This document shows, in pieces, positions 36,318 through 45,359 of a stretch of DNA of 64,000 nt. The DNA comes from an uncultured SAR86 cluster bacterium (GTDB lineage Bacteria > Pseudomonadota > Gammaproteobacteria > Magnimaribacterales > D2472): contig CACNUA010000002.1 of NCBI GenBank assembly GCA_902623535.1, forward strand, positions 1-64,000. The letters run 5' to 3'. How positions within the stretch are numbered: the stretch's first letter is position 1; each line of letters starts with the position of its first letter. The notes beneath the pieces were generated by a model that had not been told where the DNA came from, did no database searches, and was given only the letters and a program-made list of their open reading frames with translations. Position numbers and translations under genes: made by a program.

Positions 36318-38323
36318 GAATTAATTAACTGGTATTTAAGGTCTTTAATTTTGTCCCTACAAAAGGCTGCTCGCTCATATTCAGTTTCTTGAGCATATTT
36401 ATACATTTGCTTTTCAAGTAAATTGATTGAGTTAGAAATAACCTCTGGATTATCTAATTCAATCTTAAATGGCAATTCATCCTCAAAGTTCTTAGGCTTG
36501 TTCTTACCTGATCTAGTATTAGGTCTAGCACCCTCCATAATATCTTTAATTTCTTTGACGATAGACTTTGGTTTGATTTTATTTTCTTTATTGAAAGTGA
36601 CTTGAATTTCTCTTCTTCTATTAGTCTCTTTCATTGCTCTATCCATTGAGCCTGTAACTTTATCCGCATACAAAATTGCTTTGCCTCTTATATTTCTTGC
36701 TGCCCTTCCAATGGTCTGGATGAGTGTTCCCTCGGATCTCAAAAAACCCTCTTTATCTGCATCTAAGATTGCAACCAGACTTACTTCAGGAATGTCTAAA
36801 CCTTCTCTTAACAAGTTAATTCCAACTAGAACATCAAACTTACCTAATCTTAAATCTCTAATAATCTCAACTCGCTCAACAGTATCAATATCTGAGTGCA
36901 TGTACCTTGTTTTGATCCCATTTTCATTAAGATAATCCGTTAGATCCTCTGCCATTCTTTTAGTAAGTGTTGTAATTAAGACTCGCTCTTTAAGCTTTGC
37001 TCTCTCGTTACATTCTCCAATGACATCATCTATCTGAGTTGATGCCGGTCTGACATCAACTTCTGGGTCGATAAGTCCTGTAGGTCTTACGAGCAGTTCA
37101 ACGACTTTATCTCCGTTTTCTAATTCATATTTCCCAGGGGTTGCAGATACATAAATTCTTTGAGGTGTTAGGAGCTCCCATTCCTCAAATCTAAGAGGTC
37201 TATTATCAAGCGCGCTTGGCAATCGAAATCCATAATCAACTAACGTTTCTTTTCGAGATCTATCACCTTTGTACATCCCGCCAATTTGGGGAACAGAGAC
37301 ATGAGATTCATCCATGAAAACAATTGCATTTTTGGGGATGTAGTCAAATAGACATGGAGGTGGCTGACCAGATGATCTGCCTGATAAGTATCGTGAATAA
37401 TTTTCAATCCCCTGACAATAACCAAGTTCAGCCATCATTTCTAAATCATAAGTTGTTCTTTCTTGAAGTCGTTGTGCTTCGACAAGCTTCTCATTGGATT
37501 GAAAATATTTGATTCTATCTTTTAGCTCTTCTCTAATAAGCTTTAAACAATCTGTGACTGTTTCGCGAGGTGTCACATAATGTGTCTTCGGATAAATGGT
37601 TGCTCTGGGTACCTCGCTAATAAGTTCGCCAGTTAAAGGGTCGATCCAGGATAATTTTTCTATTTCATCACCAAACAAATCAATCCTCAGCGCCTCTTTC
37701 TCAGAGTCTGCAGGATAGACATCGATTACATCTCCTCTCACTCGAAAGGTAGCTCTTCTAAAATCAATATCATTACGAGTGTATTGCATTGAGGAAAGTC
37801 TTCTGAGAATAGCTCGCTGATCAATGATGTCTCCACGATCTAAGTGCAAGATCATGTTTAAGTAAGATTCAGGAGCGCCTAATCCATAAATTGAAGATAC
37901 TGTTGCCACAACAACTGTATCATTTCGCTCAAGTAAAGCTTTTGTTGCTGATAAACGCATTTGCTCAATATGCTCATTAATGGAAGCATCCTTAGCTATA
38001 TAAGTATCAGACGTTGGAACATATGCCTCTGGCTGATAGTAATCATAATAAGAAACAAAATATTCTACTGAATTCTCTTTAAAGAAATCTCTGAATTCTC
38101 CATAAAGTTGAGCAGCAAGAGTTTTATTAGGCGCCATTATGATTGCAGGTCTTTGAGTTTCCTCAATGATCTTTGCCATCGTGTAGGTTTTACCAGACCC
38201 TGTGACACCTAATAAAACTTGATGCAACAGTCCATCATTTAAGCCTTCAACTGCCTGCTGAATAGCCATAGATTGATGGCCTGCGGGATCAAAATCTGAG
38301 TGTACCTTCAACACTTTTGTCAT
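36314..38323 (-). CDS. uvrB: Excinuclease ABC subunit B
   Basis: A 669-residue UvrB. The Walker A is [13 protein letters not shown] near 38-50, the beta-hairpin [12 protein letters not shown] near 93-104, DESH near 339, and helicase motifs [17 protein letters not shown] and QTIGRAARN in the C-terminal half. The UvrC-binding domain is the last 40 residues ([20 protein letters not shown]). It verifies DNA damage in nucleotide excision repair. No LexA box was seen in the short gap up to tRNA-Asn. Confidence 0.97.
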   Translation of the reverse strand: MTKVLKVHSDFDPAGHQSMAIQQAVEGLNDGLLHQVLLGVTGSGKTYTMAKIIEETQRPAIIMAPNKTLAAQLYGEFRDFFKENSVEYFVSYYDYYQPEAYVPTSDTYIAKDASINEHIEQMRLSATKALLERNDTVVVATVSSIYGLGAPESYLNMILHLDRGDIIDQRAILRRLSSMQYTRNDIDFRRATFRVRGDVIDVYPADSEKEALRIDLFGDEIEKLSWIDPLTGELISEVPRATIYPKTHYVTPRETVTDCLKLIREELKDRIKYFQSNEKLVEAQRLQERTTYDLEMMAELGYCQGIENYSRYLSGRSSGQPPPCLFDYIPKNAIVFMDESHVSVPQIGGMYKGDRSRKETLVDYGFRLPSALDNRPLRFEEWELLTPQRIYVSATPGKYELENGDKVVELLVRPTGLIDPEVDVRPASTQIDDVIGECNERAKLKERVLITTLTKRMAEDLTDYLNENGIKTRYMHSDIDTVERVEIIRDLRLGKFDVLVGINLLREGLDIPEVSLVAILDADKEGFLRSEGTLIQTIGRAARNIRGKAILYADKVTGSMDRAMKETNRRREIQVTFNKENKIKPKSIVKEIKDIMEGARPNTRSGKNKPKNFEDELPFKIELDNPEVISNSINLLEKQMYKYAQETEYERAAFCRDKIKDLKYQLINS

Positions 38324-38354
38324 GGTTAATATATTACTTTCTATGATTTTTATT

Positions 38355-38360
38355 TATAAT
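38355..38360 (+). promoter_or_regulatory. -10 element of tRNA-Asn with GC-containing discriminator
   Basis: TATAAT ends 11 bases before the tRNA 5' end and is followed by GCCAACC, a GC-containing discriminator of the kind linked to growth-rate control of stable RNA genes. No strong -35 is visible 17 bases upstream. Confidence 0.6.
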
Positions 38361-38371
38361 GCCAACCTTGT

Positions 38372-38447
38372 TCCCCGATAGCTCAGTTGGTAGAGCAGTT
38401 GACTGTTAATCAATTTGTCGCAGGTTCGAGCCCTGCTCGGGGAGCCA
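38372..38447 (+). tRNA. tRNA-Asn(GUU)
   Basis: A 76-base tRNA with CCA encoded. The acceptor TCCCCGA pairs with TCGGGGA, the D arm is GCTCAGTTGGTAGAGC, the anticodon arm TTGA-CTGTTAA-TCAA gives GUU, and the T arm is GCAGGTTCGAGCCCTGC. It decodes AAC/AAU. Confidence 0.98.
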
Positions 38448-38450
38448 TTC

Positions 38451-38714
38451 TTAACTTAGAGCTTTTAGTATCCTTTTTGCAATTCTATTACGCTCTTCAT
38501 CACTCCTATCCTCAACCTGAATTCCTAAATCATCAATCAATTTTCTTACAATCAAGGTTTGCTTTTCAATTAATTCTTTAAGAAGTCGTTTTTCATTTGC
38601 TGCATTTAGTCCATTTTCTTCTTTCATCGAAATTCTTCTTTCTAAAGATGTGATTTTTGATAAATTGTCTTCCAATCTATACAAAAACATTTGGTAGCTT
38701 TTTACTTCATGCAT
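38451..38714 (-). CDS. Small coiled-coil protein
   Basis: I prefer the ATG at 38714 (MHEVKSYQMFLYRLE) to the TTG at 38726. The 87-residue product is almost all helix, charged, with heptad-like leucines from about 10 to 65 (LEDNLSKITSLERRI, KRLLKELIEKQTLIV) and a basic end RNRIAKRILKAL. I do not recognise the family. It sits convergent to tRNA-Asn and divergent from the nucleotidase. Size and composition suggest a DNA- or ribosome-associated role, which is a guess. Confidence 0.5.
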   Translation of the reverse strand: MHEVKSYQMFLYRLEDNLSKITSLERRISMKEENGLNAANEKRLLKELIEKQTLIVRKLIDDLGIQVEDRSDEERNRIAKRILKALS

Positions 38715-38748
38715 GGGATCTTTCAAATAAATAACTTATTATTATTAT

Positions 38749-40278
38749 ATGATCAAAAAAACAATTCCCTACATATTACTATTATTAATATCATTTATTT
38801 CACACGCTGAAATAAAAACTATGAGCATTCTCTATACGAATGATCTGCACTCTCATTTACTTCCTAGCATTCAAACAAGGATTAGCAAGACTCGACCTGT
38901 AGGGGGGTTTGCAAATATCGCAACGCTTGTAAGGGAAAAGAAGTTATCTGATCCGGACACTATTTATATTGATTCTGGGGATTATTTTTCAGGCCCTTAT
39001 GTGAGCACTTTAACCAATGGTGCTGCTGTAATTGAATCAATGAATTATCTTGGATTAGACGTCGCATGTATTGGGAATCATGAATTTGATCATGGCTGGG
39101 AAAACACACTAGAACAATTAAACAAAGCCAACTTCCCAATTGTAAATGGAAATATATTTTATAAGAATTCAGATCAGCTATTTTGGGATAATCCCTATGT
39201 CATATTAAATAAAGCAGGTCTCAAGATCGGGGTAATTGGACTGCATGGAAAGTTTGCATTTTACGACACCATAAATTTCAAAATGATAGAAGCTATTGAG
39301 ACACGCGATGAAGTTTATTATTTAAAAAAATATATAGCTGAACTTAAGCCCATAACTGACATAATTATCTTATCTGTACATGGAGGTATGCCAGGTAGGC
39401 AATCCAGTGTTGGGCTAAGTGATGTTGAGCGAAGTTTATATGCCGACATCATGCTAGCAAAAGAAGTTAGTGACTTGGATATCATTATTACCGGTCATGC
39501 GCATACAGGCACACCAAAAGCATTAATCTCTAATGACACGATCATAGTATCGACGAATGCTTACACTTCTGAATTAGGAGAACTTAAAATATTTTTTGAT
39601 ACTGAAAAAAAAGAAATTGTGAAGCATAAAAATAAGCTAATACAAGTTTTTGATGACGAAATTAAGGATGATCCTTCCATGCTTAAAGAGATTATGAAAT
39701 GGCAAAATAAAGTAAAGGTAATTGCTTCGAAACCTATTACTCAATCCACTAACAAAATGGAGAGAGCGTACGGATCTGAATCAAATATGGGTAATATGTT
39801 TGCTGATGCAATGTCATCATTTGATGAAAGAATTGATTTTGCAATGGTCAATAGTGGCGCCTTAAGACAGGATATTAATGCAGGTACCATTACCAAAGGA
39901 GACTTGATCTCTGCTTTTCCTTTTCCAAATACACTGGTGATGGCTCATTTATCTGGAGATCAAATTAAAATTATCTTTGATCATGCTGCTGGAATGACTA
40001 ATGGAGTCTTACAAGTTTCCAGTGAGTTTCAGTACTCAATTAATTCATCAGGCAAAGCTAGTGCACTCAAACTAAACGATACTGAAATTAAAGGTAATGA
40101 AATGTATTGGGTTGCTGCACCTAACTTCGTTACCCAAGGCGGTGATGGCTATTTAGAATTTAGAAATGCAGCCCATATTGAAGATACAGGCATTATGGTT
40201 GTTGAAATCGTAGAAGAGTTCTTAAGTAAGACTAATAAGTATCAGCCTCTCATTGAAAACAGGATAATTGTTAATTAG
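38749..40278 (+). CDS. Periplasmic 5'-nucleotidase/UshA-family phosphoesterase
   Basis: A 509-residue secreted metallophosphoesterase with a signal peptide (1-20, cleaved about SHA-E). The metal site is YTNDLHSH (about 29-36), IDSGDYFSG, GNHEFDHG near 105 and GHAHTGTPK near 250. The C-terminal substrate domain has NSGALRQDINAG and AFPFPNTLV. UshA-type enzymes release phosphate and nucleosides from nucleotides in the periplasm, useful for phosphate and purine salvage in the sea. Its stop overlaps cysS by eight bases. Confidence 0.93.
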   Translation: MIKKTIPYILLLLISFISHAEIKTMSILYTNDLHSHLLPSIQTRISKTRPVGGFANIATLVREKKLSDPDTIYIDSGDYFSGPYVSTLTNGAAVIESMNYLGLDVACIGNHEFDHGWENTLEQLNKANFPIVNGNIFYKNSDQLFWDNPYVILNKAGLKIGVIGLHGKFAFYDTINFKMIEAIETRDEVYYLKKYIAELKPITDIIILSVHGGMPGRQSSVGLSDVERSLYADIMLAKEVSDLDIIITGHAHTGTPKALISNDTIIVSTNAYTSELGELKIFFDTEKKEIVKHKNKLIQVFDDEIKDDPSMLKEIMKWQNKVKVIASKPITQSTNKMERAYGSESNMGNMFADAMSSFDERIDFAMVNSGALRQDINAGTITKGDLISAFPFPNTLVMAHLSGDQIKIIFDHAAGMTNGVLQVSSEFQYSINSSGKASALKLNDTEIKGNEMYWVAAPNFVTQGGDGYLEFRNAAHIEDTGIMVVEIVEEFLSKTNKYQPLIENRIIVN

Positions 40279-41656
40279 GTTTTTCTATTTTCCATGTCGT
40301 TCCATCAGGCCCATCATCAAGTAATACTCCCATATCTGATAGTTCGTCTCTAATTTCATCAGCTCTGACAAAGTCTTTTTCACTCCGTGCTAGATTCCTT
40401 GCATCTATTTTTTCTTGAATGAATAAACTATCCACTTCGGCTCCAAACTTAAAGAAATTTTCAGGCTTGTCAGTAAGCAAGCCTAAATTATTTGCAATGG
40501 TTTTGAATGCATATAATTTTTCACTTCTAGAATTCTTATCCTTGCTTGAATTTAATTCCTTTGCAAGATCAAAAAGAATACTCACAGCCTTAGGTGTATT
40601 TAAGTCATCATTCATGGCCATCTCAAATGCTTCAATGAAAGGATTATCTGTAGCGGTGTTTTCAGCAGCTTCATCATTTAATTGTAATGTTGTATAAAGT
40701 CTTTCAAGTGCTGCTCTTGCTTGGTTTAAAGAGCCTTCATCAAAACTTAATTCGCTTCTATAGTGACTCGATATTAAGAAAAGTCTTATGACTTCAAAAT
40801 GATATTGCTTAATTAAATCTTTTATCAGAGCAAAATTACCGAGCGACTTTGACATCTTTTCACCACCGATCTTTAACAATCCTGAATGAATCCAGTAATT
40901 TGCAAACTCAGAATCGTTTGAGCATTTTGATTGAGCAATCTCATTTTCATGATGTGGAAAAATTAAATCTGGTCCGCCTCCATGAATATCAAAATTCTTG
41001 CCAAGCTTTTCTAAAGACATCACAGAGCACTCAATGTGCCAACCAGGTCTTCCCTTCCCCCATGGCGAGTCCCATGATGGTTCCTCAGGTTTTGCACTTT
41101 TCCATAAAACAAAATCTAATGGGTCAGCTTTTGCCTGATCCTCTGTAATTCTTGATCCAGGGTCTAAATCATCAAGAACTTTGTTAGATAATTTTCCATA
41201 CTCCTCATAACTTCTTACAGAGAAAAATACATCATTATTATCTGCAACGTATGCATGACCTTTTGCTATCAAATCCTCAATCATTGTCACCATGCCATCG
41301 ATATATTCAGTAGCTTTAGGCTCACTATTTGGTTCAATTAATCCAAGTCCTTGAAAGTCTGCGTGCATGCTTGCAATTGTTCTACTTGTTAAATCATATA
41401 TTGACTCTGAGTTCTCATAAGCTCGCTCAATAATCTTATCTTCAATGTCAGTAATGTTTCTCACGTAATTAACTTTATAGCCCTGGTACCCGAAGTAACG
41501 GACTAGAATGTCGAATGCTACATATGCTCGTGCATGACCAAGGTGACAATTGTCATATACGGTCACACCGCAAACATACATTCCAACTTTACCCTGTTCA
41601 ATGGGTTCAAAAATCTCTTTTTTATTAGTGAGAGTGTTATAAAGCTTAAGACTCAT
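40271..41656 (-). CDS. cysS: Cysteinyl-tRNA synthetase
   Basis: A 461-residue CysRS. The N-terminal CGVTVYDNCHLGHAR (28-42) holds the HIGH-type motif and first zinc cysteine; zinc ligands continue at WHIECS near 206 and HHENE near 235. KMSKSLGNF near 268 is the KMSKS loop. The tail WKIEKPN is complete. Transcribed away from the cyclophilin gene with 63 bases between them. Confidence 0.97.
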   Translation of the reverse strand: MSLKLYNTLTNKKEIFEPIEQGKVGMYVCGVTVYDNCHLGHARAYVAFDILVRYFGYQGYKVNYVRNITDIEDKIIERAYENSESIYDLTSRTIASMHADFQGLGLIEPNSEPKATEYIDGMVTMIEDLIAKGHAYVADNNDVFFSVRSYEEYGKLSNKVLDDLDPGSRITEDQAKADPLDFVLWKSAKPEEPSWDSPWGKGRPGWHIECSVMSLEKLGKNFDIHGGGPDLIFPHHENEIAQSKCSNDSEFANYWIHSGLLKIGGEKMSKSLGNFALIKDLIKQYHFEVIRLFLISSHYRSELSFDEGSLNQARAALERLYTTLQLNDEAAENTATDNPFIEAFEMAMNDDLNTPKAVSILFDLAKELNSSKDKNSRSEKLYAFKTIANNLGLLTDKPENFFKFGAEVDSLFIQEKIDARNLARSEKDFVRADEIRDELSDMGVLLDDGPDGTTWKIEKPN

Positions 41657-41719
41657 GTGTATACTAGAATTGCTATATTATAAGGTCATATAGTTAATAA
41701 TTAATATTAGATTCTCAAA

Positions 41720-42343
41720 GTGAAAATTAAATCTATCGCGAAATTTCAAAAAAAAACTGCTTTATTATTTATTAGTTTTTTTTGTGTCGTGAGCTGCTCT
41801 GAGGCCCCTAATCAACAAACCGTTTTAATGGAGAAAAATATGCCTATTGCAACCATCTCAACTACTGCTGGAGAAGTTATCATTGAGCTTGATAAAGAAA
41901 ATGCACCTATATCTGTTGATAATTTTATTTCACTCGCTAATAGCGGTTATTACACTGATACGATCTTCCATCGAATTATTGAAGGATTCATGGTTCAAGG
42001 TGGTGGCCTTGATGCTGACATGCAAAATAAACCTTCAGGATCTGCTGCGATTAAAAATGAAGCCAATAATGGTCTGAAAAATGATAGAGGTACTATCGCC
42101 ATGGCAAGAACAATGGACCCCCACTCTGCTACGAGTCAGTTCTTTATTAATCATGCGGATAATGATTTTCTAAACTTTTCTTCAGAGACTACCCAAGGAT
42201 GGGGCTATGCGGTCTTTGGAAGAGTAATTGAAGGCATGGAGGTAGTTGATAGTATTGCACTAACTCCTACTATGGTTGTTAATGGCTATCAAGATGCCCC
42301 AGCAAACCCTGTAACCATTAACTCTGTTTCTATTAGTGAATGA
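41720..42343 (+). CDS. Cyclophilin-type peptidyl-prolyl isomerase, lipoprotein
   Basis: A GTG start at 41720 gives 207 residues beginning with a lipoprotein signal, FISFFCVVSC (C26). The cyclophilin domain follows from about 42: VDNFISLANSGYYTDTIFHR, then IIEGFMVQGGGLD, AMARTMDPHSATSQFFIN. An internal ATG at 41829 would give a cytosolic PpiB-like protein, so two forms are possible. The isomerase would help fold periplasmic or outer-membrane proteins. Its TGA overlaps the lpxH ATG by four bases. Confidence 0.9.
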   Translation: MKIKSIAKFQKKTALLFISFFCVVSCSEAPNQQTVLMEKNMPIATISTTAGEVIIELDKENAPISVDNFISLANSGYYTDTIFHRIIEGFMVQGGGLDADMQNKPSGSAAIKNEANNGLKNDRGTIAMARTMDPHSATSQFFINHADNDFLNFSSETTQGWGYAVFGRVIEGMEVVDSIALTPTMVVNGYQDAPANPVTINSVSISE

Positions 42344-43062
42344 ACCTCGGCTTTATTTCTGATTTACATCTATCAGAGACCAATAATTCACTTACTAACG
42401 CTTTTATAGATTTTCTAAAATCACATTCCTCTAACCTGGATCAGCTATATATTCTGGGAGACCTTTATGAGGTATGGATAGGTGATGATGATTCGTCATC
42501 ACTAATTACTTCAACAAAAGATGCTCTTAGAAAAGCATCCAAATCAGGTTTAGAAATATTTTTTATTCATGGTAATAGAGATTTTCTCTTGGATAGTTCT
42601 TTTGCAGAATCTGCCGGCATCACAATACTTCCAGATCCTTTCTTTTTCGACTATTTTGGAAAGAAAATTTCTATTTCGCATGGTGATATTTTTTGTATTG
42701 ATGATGCTGAATATCAGGCATTTAAAAAGCAAGTTCGGTCGCCTGAATGGAAGGCTGAGTTTCTTAACAAATCTCTGGTCGAACGAAAATCAATTGCCTC
42801 AAGCATGCGTGACGCTAGCAAAAGAAATTCTTCACAAAAAGACTCAATGATCATGGATGTTAATACAAATGAAGTAGCTTCATTTTTTGATAAATATGAT
42901 ATCGACTTGCTTATCCATGGTCATACCCATAAGCCAAATATTCATGAGCTTAGTGGCAAAAATTCCAAAATAAAACGTATAGTTCTTGGTGATTGGGGTA
43001 AAACAGGTTGGTGTTTTTATCTAGATCCAACATCTCAAAATTTGGAAGAGTTTAAAATCTAA
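42340..43062 (+). CDS. lpxH: UDP-2,3-diacylglucosamine diphosphatase
   Basis: A 240-residue LpxH, which makes lipid X in lipid A synthesis at the inner membrane. Motifs are ISDLHLSE (6-13), LGDLYEVWIGDDD (40-52), HGNRDFLL near 79, SHGD near 113 and HGHTHKP near 193-199. Its presence shows an outer membrane with lipid A. It is translationally coupled to the cyclophilin gene; that pairing is conserved in gammaproteobacteria (ppiB-lpxH). Confidence 0.95.
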   Translation: MNLGFISDLHLSETNNSLTNAFIDFLKSHSSNLDQLYILGDLYEVWIGDDDSSSLITSTKDALRKASKSGLEIFFIHGNRDFLLDSSFAESAGITILPDPFFFDYFGKKISISHGDIFCIDDAEYQAFKKQVRSPEWKAEFLNKSLVERKSIASSMRDASKRNSSQKDSMIMDVNTNEVASFFDKYDIDLLIHGHTHKPNIHELSGKNSKIKRIVLGDWGKTGWCFYLDPTSQNLEEFKI

Positions 43063-43075
43063 ACCTTCAATCTAG

Positions 43076-43104
43076 TTGTCTTTAAAAGCTTAATACTGTA
43101 TATT
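43076..43104 (+). promoter_or_regulatory. umuDC promoter
   Basis: TTGTCT (43076-43081) and TATATT (43099-43104) are spaced by 17 bases and lie 20 bases upstream of the umuD ATG. The -10 box is inside the LexA site, so repressor would block polymerase directly. No Shine-Dalgarno sequence is seen before umuD. Confidence 0.7.
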
Positions 43105-43111
43105 TATACAG
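43096..43111. promoter_or_regulatory. LexA (SOS) box
   Basis: CTGTATATTTATACAG fits the gammaproteobacterial LexA consensus CTGT-N8-ACAG perfectly, with TA flanks on both sides (TACTGT...ACAGTA). It overlaps the umuD -10 box. It predicts that umuDC is repressed by LexA and induced by DNA damage. Confidence 0.92.
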
Positions 43112-43124
43112 TACTTTATCCTTT

Positions 43125-43556
43125 ATGAAATTAAGCTATATCGGTAATATATCGGCGGATTCTCTGCCTCAAAACTATACTCCATTCTTTGCGGAGAGCG
43201 TGCCTGTTGGTTTTCCAAGCCCAGCAAATGATTACCTAGAAACTCCAATTGATTTGAATCAGTACTTGATTAAGAATCAAGTTGCTACATTTCTAGTAAA
43301 AGCTTCTGGTGATTCAATGATCAATGCGAACATAGGTAGCGGCGCAGTATTAATTGTGGATAGGAGTATTAAACCCAGCCATAACGATATCGTTGTTGCA
43401 TCTATAGACGGTGAATTTTTGTGCAAAAGATTACAATTAAAACCACGTATTGCACTGATAGCAGAAAATGCTAAATATCAGCCCATCTTTGTTGAGCAAG
43501 GTCATGAACTAGAAGTGATAGGCGTTGTTACAGCAGCAATCAATATATACAAATAA
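43125..43556 (+). CDS. umuD: UmuD translesion polymerase V subunit
   Basis: A 143-residue UmuD. The self-cleavage site is SVPVGFPSPA with cleavage expected at V28-G29 (C24-G25 in E. coli), the nucleophile is S64 in ASGDSM and the general base is K101 in FLCKRL; the spacing of 37 between them equals that of E. coli. RecA-stimulated cleavage gives UmuD', which pairs with UmuC. It is preceded by a LexA box and followed by umuC one base after its stop. Confidence 0.95.
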   Translation: MKLSYIGNISADSLPQNYTPFFAESVPVGFPSPANDYLETPIDLNQYLIKNQVATFLVKASGDSMINANIGSGAVLIVDRSIKPSHNDIVVASIDGEFLCKRLQLKPRIALIAENAKYQPIFVEQGHELEVIGVVTAAINIYK

Positions 43557-43557
43557 T

Positions 43558-44832
43558 ATGGATCTGTTGGCATTAGTGGATTGTGAGAATTTTTATGCAT
43601 CTTGTGAAAGAATCTTTAGGCCTGATCTAAAAAAAGTACCAATTGTTGTGCTTTCAAATAATGATGGTTGTGTAATAGCTCGTAGCAAAGAATCAAAAGA
43701 CTTTGGTATCCAAATGGGAGCTCCATGGTTCAAGGTAAAAGAAGACTTTCTAAAGAGCGGAGGCCAAGTTTTTTCATCGAACTTTGCTTTATACGGAGAT
43801 ATTTCAAGCAGAGTCATGAGCGTACTATCTCAAATGTCAAAAAAAATAGAGATATACAGCATTGATGAAGCATTCCTTGATTTAGGAAACTTGGCACTTG
43901 AGAGTCATAATGCGGCCAATGACTTCGGAGTATACTGCAGGAATATTGTTAAGCAGTGGGTTGGGATTCCTGTAAGAATTGGGATTGCTCCAACTAAAAC
44001 CTTAACTAAAGTTGCAAGTTATTTAGCTAAACAACAAACCTATCATCCTGGTATTTTCAGCATCACTAATAATCAAAAAGATATTGAGACCGCATTAAAA
44101 AGAGTACCCATTCACCAAGTATGGGGAGTGGGAAGGCGACTCAATAAAAAGCTTAGCGATTCTGGAATGAAAAATGCCTACGACTTGGCATGCTCGAACA
44201 TTCCATTGATTAGAAAAAAATATAGTGTGGTTTTAGAAAGAACAGTAAGGGAATTAAGAGGAGAAAGATGCTTGGCAATGGATGAAAATCCTGCTCCCAA
44301 AAAACAAATTGTTGTTAGTAGAAGCTTTGCGAATAAAATCAGTGATCTCAACACTCTTTCACCTATTGTGAATGATTTTGGTGTTAGGGCATGTGAGAAA
44401 CTTCGAAAAGAGGGTCAGCTATGCTCAAAAGTTGGTGTCTTTATTAGGACAAGCCCTTTTAGAACACAAGACAGGCAGCATCAAACTATAAAATTCTATA
44501 CTTTGCATCAGCCTAGCGACGATACTCGGGATATCTTATCCGGCATACGATGGATTCTTCCTAAGATATTCAGACATGGTTTTTGTTATGCAAAAGCTGG
44601 GGTAATGTTAAGTCAGTTTACTGATGAAAATGTTTTACAGTATGAGCTATTCGAGCAAATAAATGGAGCAAGGCGCAACAATCAACTAATGAAAACTCTT
44701 GATAAGATTAATCACTCTAGCACTCAAATAAATTTTGCTTCTCAAAGCAAAATAGGATTCACAGCGATGAGAAGGGCAAATGTGTCACCTAGGTATACAA
44801 CAAGCTGGTTTGAACTACCAACAGTTAATTAG
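43558..44832 (+). CDS. umuC: UmuC, DNA polymerase V catalytic subunit
   Basis: I start at the ATG at 43558 (MDLLALVDCENFYASCERIF), one base after the umuD TAA. The 424-residue Y-family polymerase has the metal aspartate in ALVDCENFY, the YSIDEAFLDL motif near 100 and the helix-hairpin-helix HQVWGVGRRLNKKL near 190. It makes error-prone bypass synthesis with UmuD'. Full length, no defects. Its stop overlaps the DUF1289 gene by eight bases. Confidence 0.96.
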   Translation: MDLLALVDCENFYASCERIFRPDLKKVPIVVLSNNDGCVIARSKESKDFGIQMGAPWFKVKEDFLKSGGQVFSSNFALYGDISSRVMSVLSQMSKKIEIYSIDEAFLDLGNLALESHNAANDFGVYCRNIVKQWVGIPVRIGIAPTKTLTKVASYLAKQQTYHPGIFSITNNQKDIETALKRVPIHQVWGVGRRLNKKLSDSGMKNAYDLACSNIPLIRKKYSVVLERTVRELRGERCLAMDENPAPKKQIVVSRSFANKISDLNTLSPIVNDFGVRACEKLRKEGQLCSKVGVFIRTSPFRTQDRQHQTIKFYTLHQPSDDTRDILSGIRWILPKIFRHGFCYAKAGVMLSQFTDENVLQYELFEQINGARRNNQLMKTLDKINHSSTQINFASQSKIGFTAMRRANVSPRYTTSWFELPTVN

Positions 44833-45265
44833 TGAAGTACCTGTCAAAATGTGCTTGAGACAATTCAAAAAGTTCAGCGTTTATCTCATCTTTGATGGAA
44901 GATAGTGAAAAGGTTCGATGATCGGGCAACAATTCAAGACCAAATAATTCAAGATCAAGATCTTGCGATGATGCACGCAATAAATCAAATACCCATGTGA
45001 TCGGATCAAGGGAGTCATTGAAATTGATAGCGTGCTCCTTGAGTTTAGAAGATAACAGCTCAGCGTCAGTCACTTTAAATCGATGGCTAAGGATGGTCAC
45101 CTTAAACTCTTCAAGTCTTGAATTAACAATCTCTTTTTCATCATTAGAATAAGAATTCCAATTAATGACCTCATGTATAAAGCGTTTACAGCCCCTGCAG
45201 ACATCATCTCCATAAGTGGTTGAGCATATTCCAAGACAAGGTGTTGAAGAACGTTGTTTACGCAT
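44825..45265 (-). CDS. DUF1289-domain protein with C-terminal extension
   Basis: A 146-residue protein. The first 50 residues are a DUF1289 zinc-binding-like motif: STPCLGICSTTYGDDVCRGC with four cysteines, then RFIHEVINW. The last 90 residues have no recognised domain and are mainly acidic helix with a NFNDSLDPITWVFDLLRAS segment. Most DUF1289 proteins are shorter. Function unknown. It is divergent from acnB, 94 bases away. Confidence 0.8.
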   Translation of the reverse strand: MRKQRSSTPCLGICSTTYGDDVCRGCKRFIHEVINWNSYSNDEKEIVNSRLEEFKVTILSHRFKVTDAELLSSKLKEHAINFNDSLDPITWVFDLLRASSQDLDLELFGLELLPDHRTFSLSSIKDEINAELFELSQAHFDRYFTN

Positions 45266-45359
45266 ACCAAAATAATACTCTAAATACTTAAAATATTAAT
45301 AACTTAATATGCTGGAGCAAATTCTCAATGAGAAGTAAAATATGCGTCGAGGATTCATC

